Source: Scatolibacter rhodanostii (lineage in GTDB: Bacteria > Bacillota > Clostridia > Oscillospirales > Acutalibacteraceae). From it: a DNA stretch of 64,000 bases. Below are positions 62,397 to 64,000 of this stretch, piece after piece (the stretch's first letter is position 1; the number at the start of each line of letters is the position of its first letter). The notes beneath the pieces were generated by a model that was given only the letters and a program-made list of their open reading frames with translations, did no database searches and was not told where the DNA came from. The stretch spans positions 434,001 to 498,000 of the forward strand of contig NZ_FZLO01000001.1 in NCBI RefSeq assembly GCF_900197595.1. Direction: 5' to 3'. Both the position numbers and the translations under genes were made by a program.

Positions 62397-64000
62397 ATGT
62401 ACAGAAAAAAGGCAGTAAAGAGAATATTATCTTTTGCATTGACGGTTCTTTTAGCAATAACGATGTTTCCACAAACGGTACTTGCTGAGGGTGAAGATGC
62501 TTCTCTCACAGCAGCCATAAGTGGCGAAATTACTGGCTTTGAGCCGCTAGTAGAGAGCGTCCAAAACCAAACCATATCACTTGGCATTCTGTGGGAGGAA
62601 CTAACGTTACCAAATACACTAATAGCTACAGTAAAGACGGCGGAATCTTTACCACAAGCAGAAAATGTGGATAATGACGTTGAGAATAGTTCACAGCAAG
62701 TAGTGTCTGTCACATGGTCGTCAGAACCGGAATACATACCGGAAACACCGAATCAATATGTTTTTACGCCCGTGTTGGGCGAGGGTTATACGCTTGCAAA
62801 GGGTATTATTTTGCCGGCAATTTCCATCACTACCGTGCAGGAGAAAACAGACACGCAGGTGGACAAAAAAGAAGCCATTGTTTCCATTGTCACGGATTCT
62901 AACGAACCGCTTCATCTAAATGAGGGGCAAGCCATAACAAACGATGATTTACTTACCGGTGTCACAGCAGAAGATGAAAACGGCGAATCGATTGAGGTGA
63001 CTGTTCAGAATATGGGCGAACTTGATTTGGAGAATCCTGTGCCAAAAGAGGATTCTGCCCCCTATGTCATCACCTATGCGGCAGAACATCCTGTGAGCCA
63101 AGAGGTTTTCACAGCCACACGAGAAGTGTATGTTACGGCAACCATCATGCCCCTTTCAGCCATAGTACCTATGACCAGCACAACCAACATCATTGACGTC
63201 AGCGACAGCGCAACCCCCTCGGGTGACGGCTGGACATATGCAGACGGTGTGTTCACTGTCACAGGGGATGTGACCATCACAGGCACAACCACCACAAACC
63301 GCATCAAAGTGGCAAGCGGTGCAAGCGTGAATATCACGCTAAACGACGCCGATATTCAAGTGTCAGAGTATTATATCTGTGCGTTTGATATGACCACTGC
63401 AACGGTCAACCTGACACTTGAAGGCAGCAATACGCTCAAAAGCGGTGCTTTTAGAGCAGGTCTGGAAGTACCAACAGGTGCTACGCTGCTTCTTCACGGC
63501 ACGGGTACTTTATCTGCCACGGGCGGTACCTTTAGTGCAGGAATCGGCAGCAGCTTCTACGACGGCACCGACAGCGGCAACATCACCATCACAGGCGGCA
63601 CAGTCATCGCCACGGGTAATCTCGGCGGTGCAGGCATCGGCGGCGGCTACTACGACAATGGCGGCAATATCATCATAACAGGCGGTGATATCAATGCAAA
63701 AGGCGGTGACGCTCACGATGATTCCTATGGCGGTGGTGCAGGCATTGGCGGCGGTGGTGCTGGTGTGATCGGAAACTCGCCACCCTCGGGAAACATCACC
63801 ATAACGGGCAGTGCCAATGTGATTGCCCTCGGAGGGAATAGTCAAAATGCTGGCGGAGGTTCAGGCATCGGTTCAGGAGGAAGCACTAACGAGTTCCGTG
63901 GAATAACTAGTACCTCAGGTTCTGTTGATTCTATCATTATCAACACGACAGGAGCATACATAGCAGCAGGTGGTCAGGGTGTGAACGGCAGAAACGGTGC
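62397..64000 (+). CDS. Large secreted Gly/Thr-rich surface protein, N-terminal part (runs off the window)
   Basis: Open from ATG 62397 (TTTGAGGAGGAG upstream) to the window end, at least 534 codons, so it is cut by the edge. Signal peptide KRILSFALTVLLAITMFPQT ending VLA. An Ig-like/Pro-rich region follows (VTWSSEPEYIPETPNQYVF, FTPVLGEGYTLAKGIILPA is a recurrent clostridial surface motif), then from about residue 260 a repetitive Gly/Thr region with units such as NITITGGTVIATG, GGAGIGGGYYDNG and GAGIGGGGAG that looks like a beta-solenoid. GC content rises clearly in that part. Probably cell-wall associated or secreted; it may be controlled by the adjacent LytTR system. Confidence 0.85.
   Translation, partial: MYRKKAVKRILSFALTVLLAITMFPQTVLAEGEDASLTAAISGEITGFEPLVESVQNQTISLGILWEELTLPNTLIATVKTAESLPQAENVDNDVENSSQQVVSVTWSSEPEYIPETPNQYVFTPVLGEGYTLAKGIILPAISITTVQEKTDTQVDKKEAIVSIVTDSNEPLHLNEGQAITNDDLLTGVTAEDENGESIEVTVQNMGELDLENPVPKEDSAPYVITYAAEHPVSQEVFTATREVYVTATIMPLSAIVPMTSTTNIIDVSDSATPSGDGWTYADGVFTVTGDVTITGTTTTNRIKVASGASVNITLNDADIQVSEYYICAFDMTTATVNLTLEGSNTLKSGAFRAGLEVPTGATLLLHGTGTLSATGGTFSAGIGSSFYDGTDSGNITITGGTVIATGNLGGAGIGGGYYDNGGNIIITGGDINAKGGDAHDDSYGGGAGIGGGGAGVIGNSPPSGNITITGSANVIALGGNSQNAGGGSGIGSGGSTNEFRGITSTSGSVDSIIINTTGAYIAAGGQGVNGRNG

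Overview
The window is about 36-40 % GC by eye, with dense, mostly co-directional operons. Ribosome binding sites are strong AGGAGG-type and TTG/GTG starts are frequent. There are many Gram-positive lipoproteins, a glycyl-radical enzyme with its activase, a LytTR two-component system, and both routes to spermidine. This points to an anaerobic low-GC Firmicute (class Clostridia), probably gut-associated and saccharolytic. I cannot name the genus from sequence alone.

Layout. 1-8.3 kb: a carbohydrate-type cluster with an AraC regulator (cut by the window edge), two LplB/YtcP-type permeases, a solute-binding lipoprotein, a radical-SAM activase and a divergent glycyl-radical enzyme (GRE). 8.4-15 kb: a TetM/EF-G-like GTPase fused to a YacP/Rae1-like nuclease domain, an MFS transporter, tRNA-Gln and tRNA-His, an S1-domain protein and a cyclophilin lipoprotein. 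15-23.4 kb: rhamnulokinase, DUF2156 and GNAT proteins, then alpha-L-fucosidase, an Ldh-family dehydrogenase and a GH42 beta-galactosidase. 23.4-29 kb: folA/thyA, a nitroreductase, a cold-shock protein behind a terminator-containing leader, a DEAD-box helicase and a CBM9-like protein. 29-31.6 kb: metNIQ. 32.6-39.4 kb: a six-gene polyamine operon behind a 400-nt structured leader that ends in an intrinsic terminator. 39.5-45.8 kb: a DUF2207 protein, a CAP-domain lipoprotein, an unusual AraC/siderophore-binding-lipoprotein fusion and a P1 peptidase. 45.8-59.2 kb: a sulfur region. 59.5-64 kb: a LytTR/GHKL two-component pair and the start of a large secreted Gly-rich protein.

The most striking signal is in the sulfur region. 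Two operons each begin with a consensus promoter, a good ribosome binding site, a tiny ORF extremely rich in Cys codons (8 Cys in 42 codons at 45912-46040; TGT TGT ATG CTC TGT TGT in a 32-codon ORF at 53498-53596), then a strong intrinsic terminator and the structural genes. One operon encodes a dipeptide/glutathione-class ABC importer with a HAD and an MBL-fold hydrolase. The other encodes MccB, MccA, a class-III aminotransferase, an AhpD-like protein and MetY. An Rrf2/CymR-like regulator lies between them. I read these short ORFs as leader peptides of cysteine-responsive transcription attenuators. Neither is long enough to be called by usual ORF cut-offs.

Other points worth attention are the structured leader of the polyamine operon, the terminator in the csp leader, the GTPase-nuclease fusion, the AraC-lipoprotein fusion with its own internal ribosome binding site and signal peptide, and the GRE whose thiyl-Cys context is GCNW instead of the usual GCxE.
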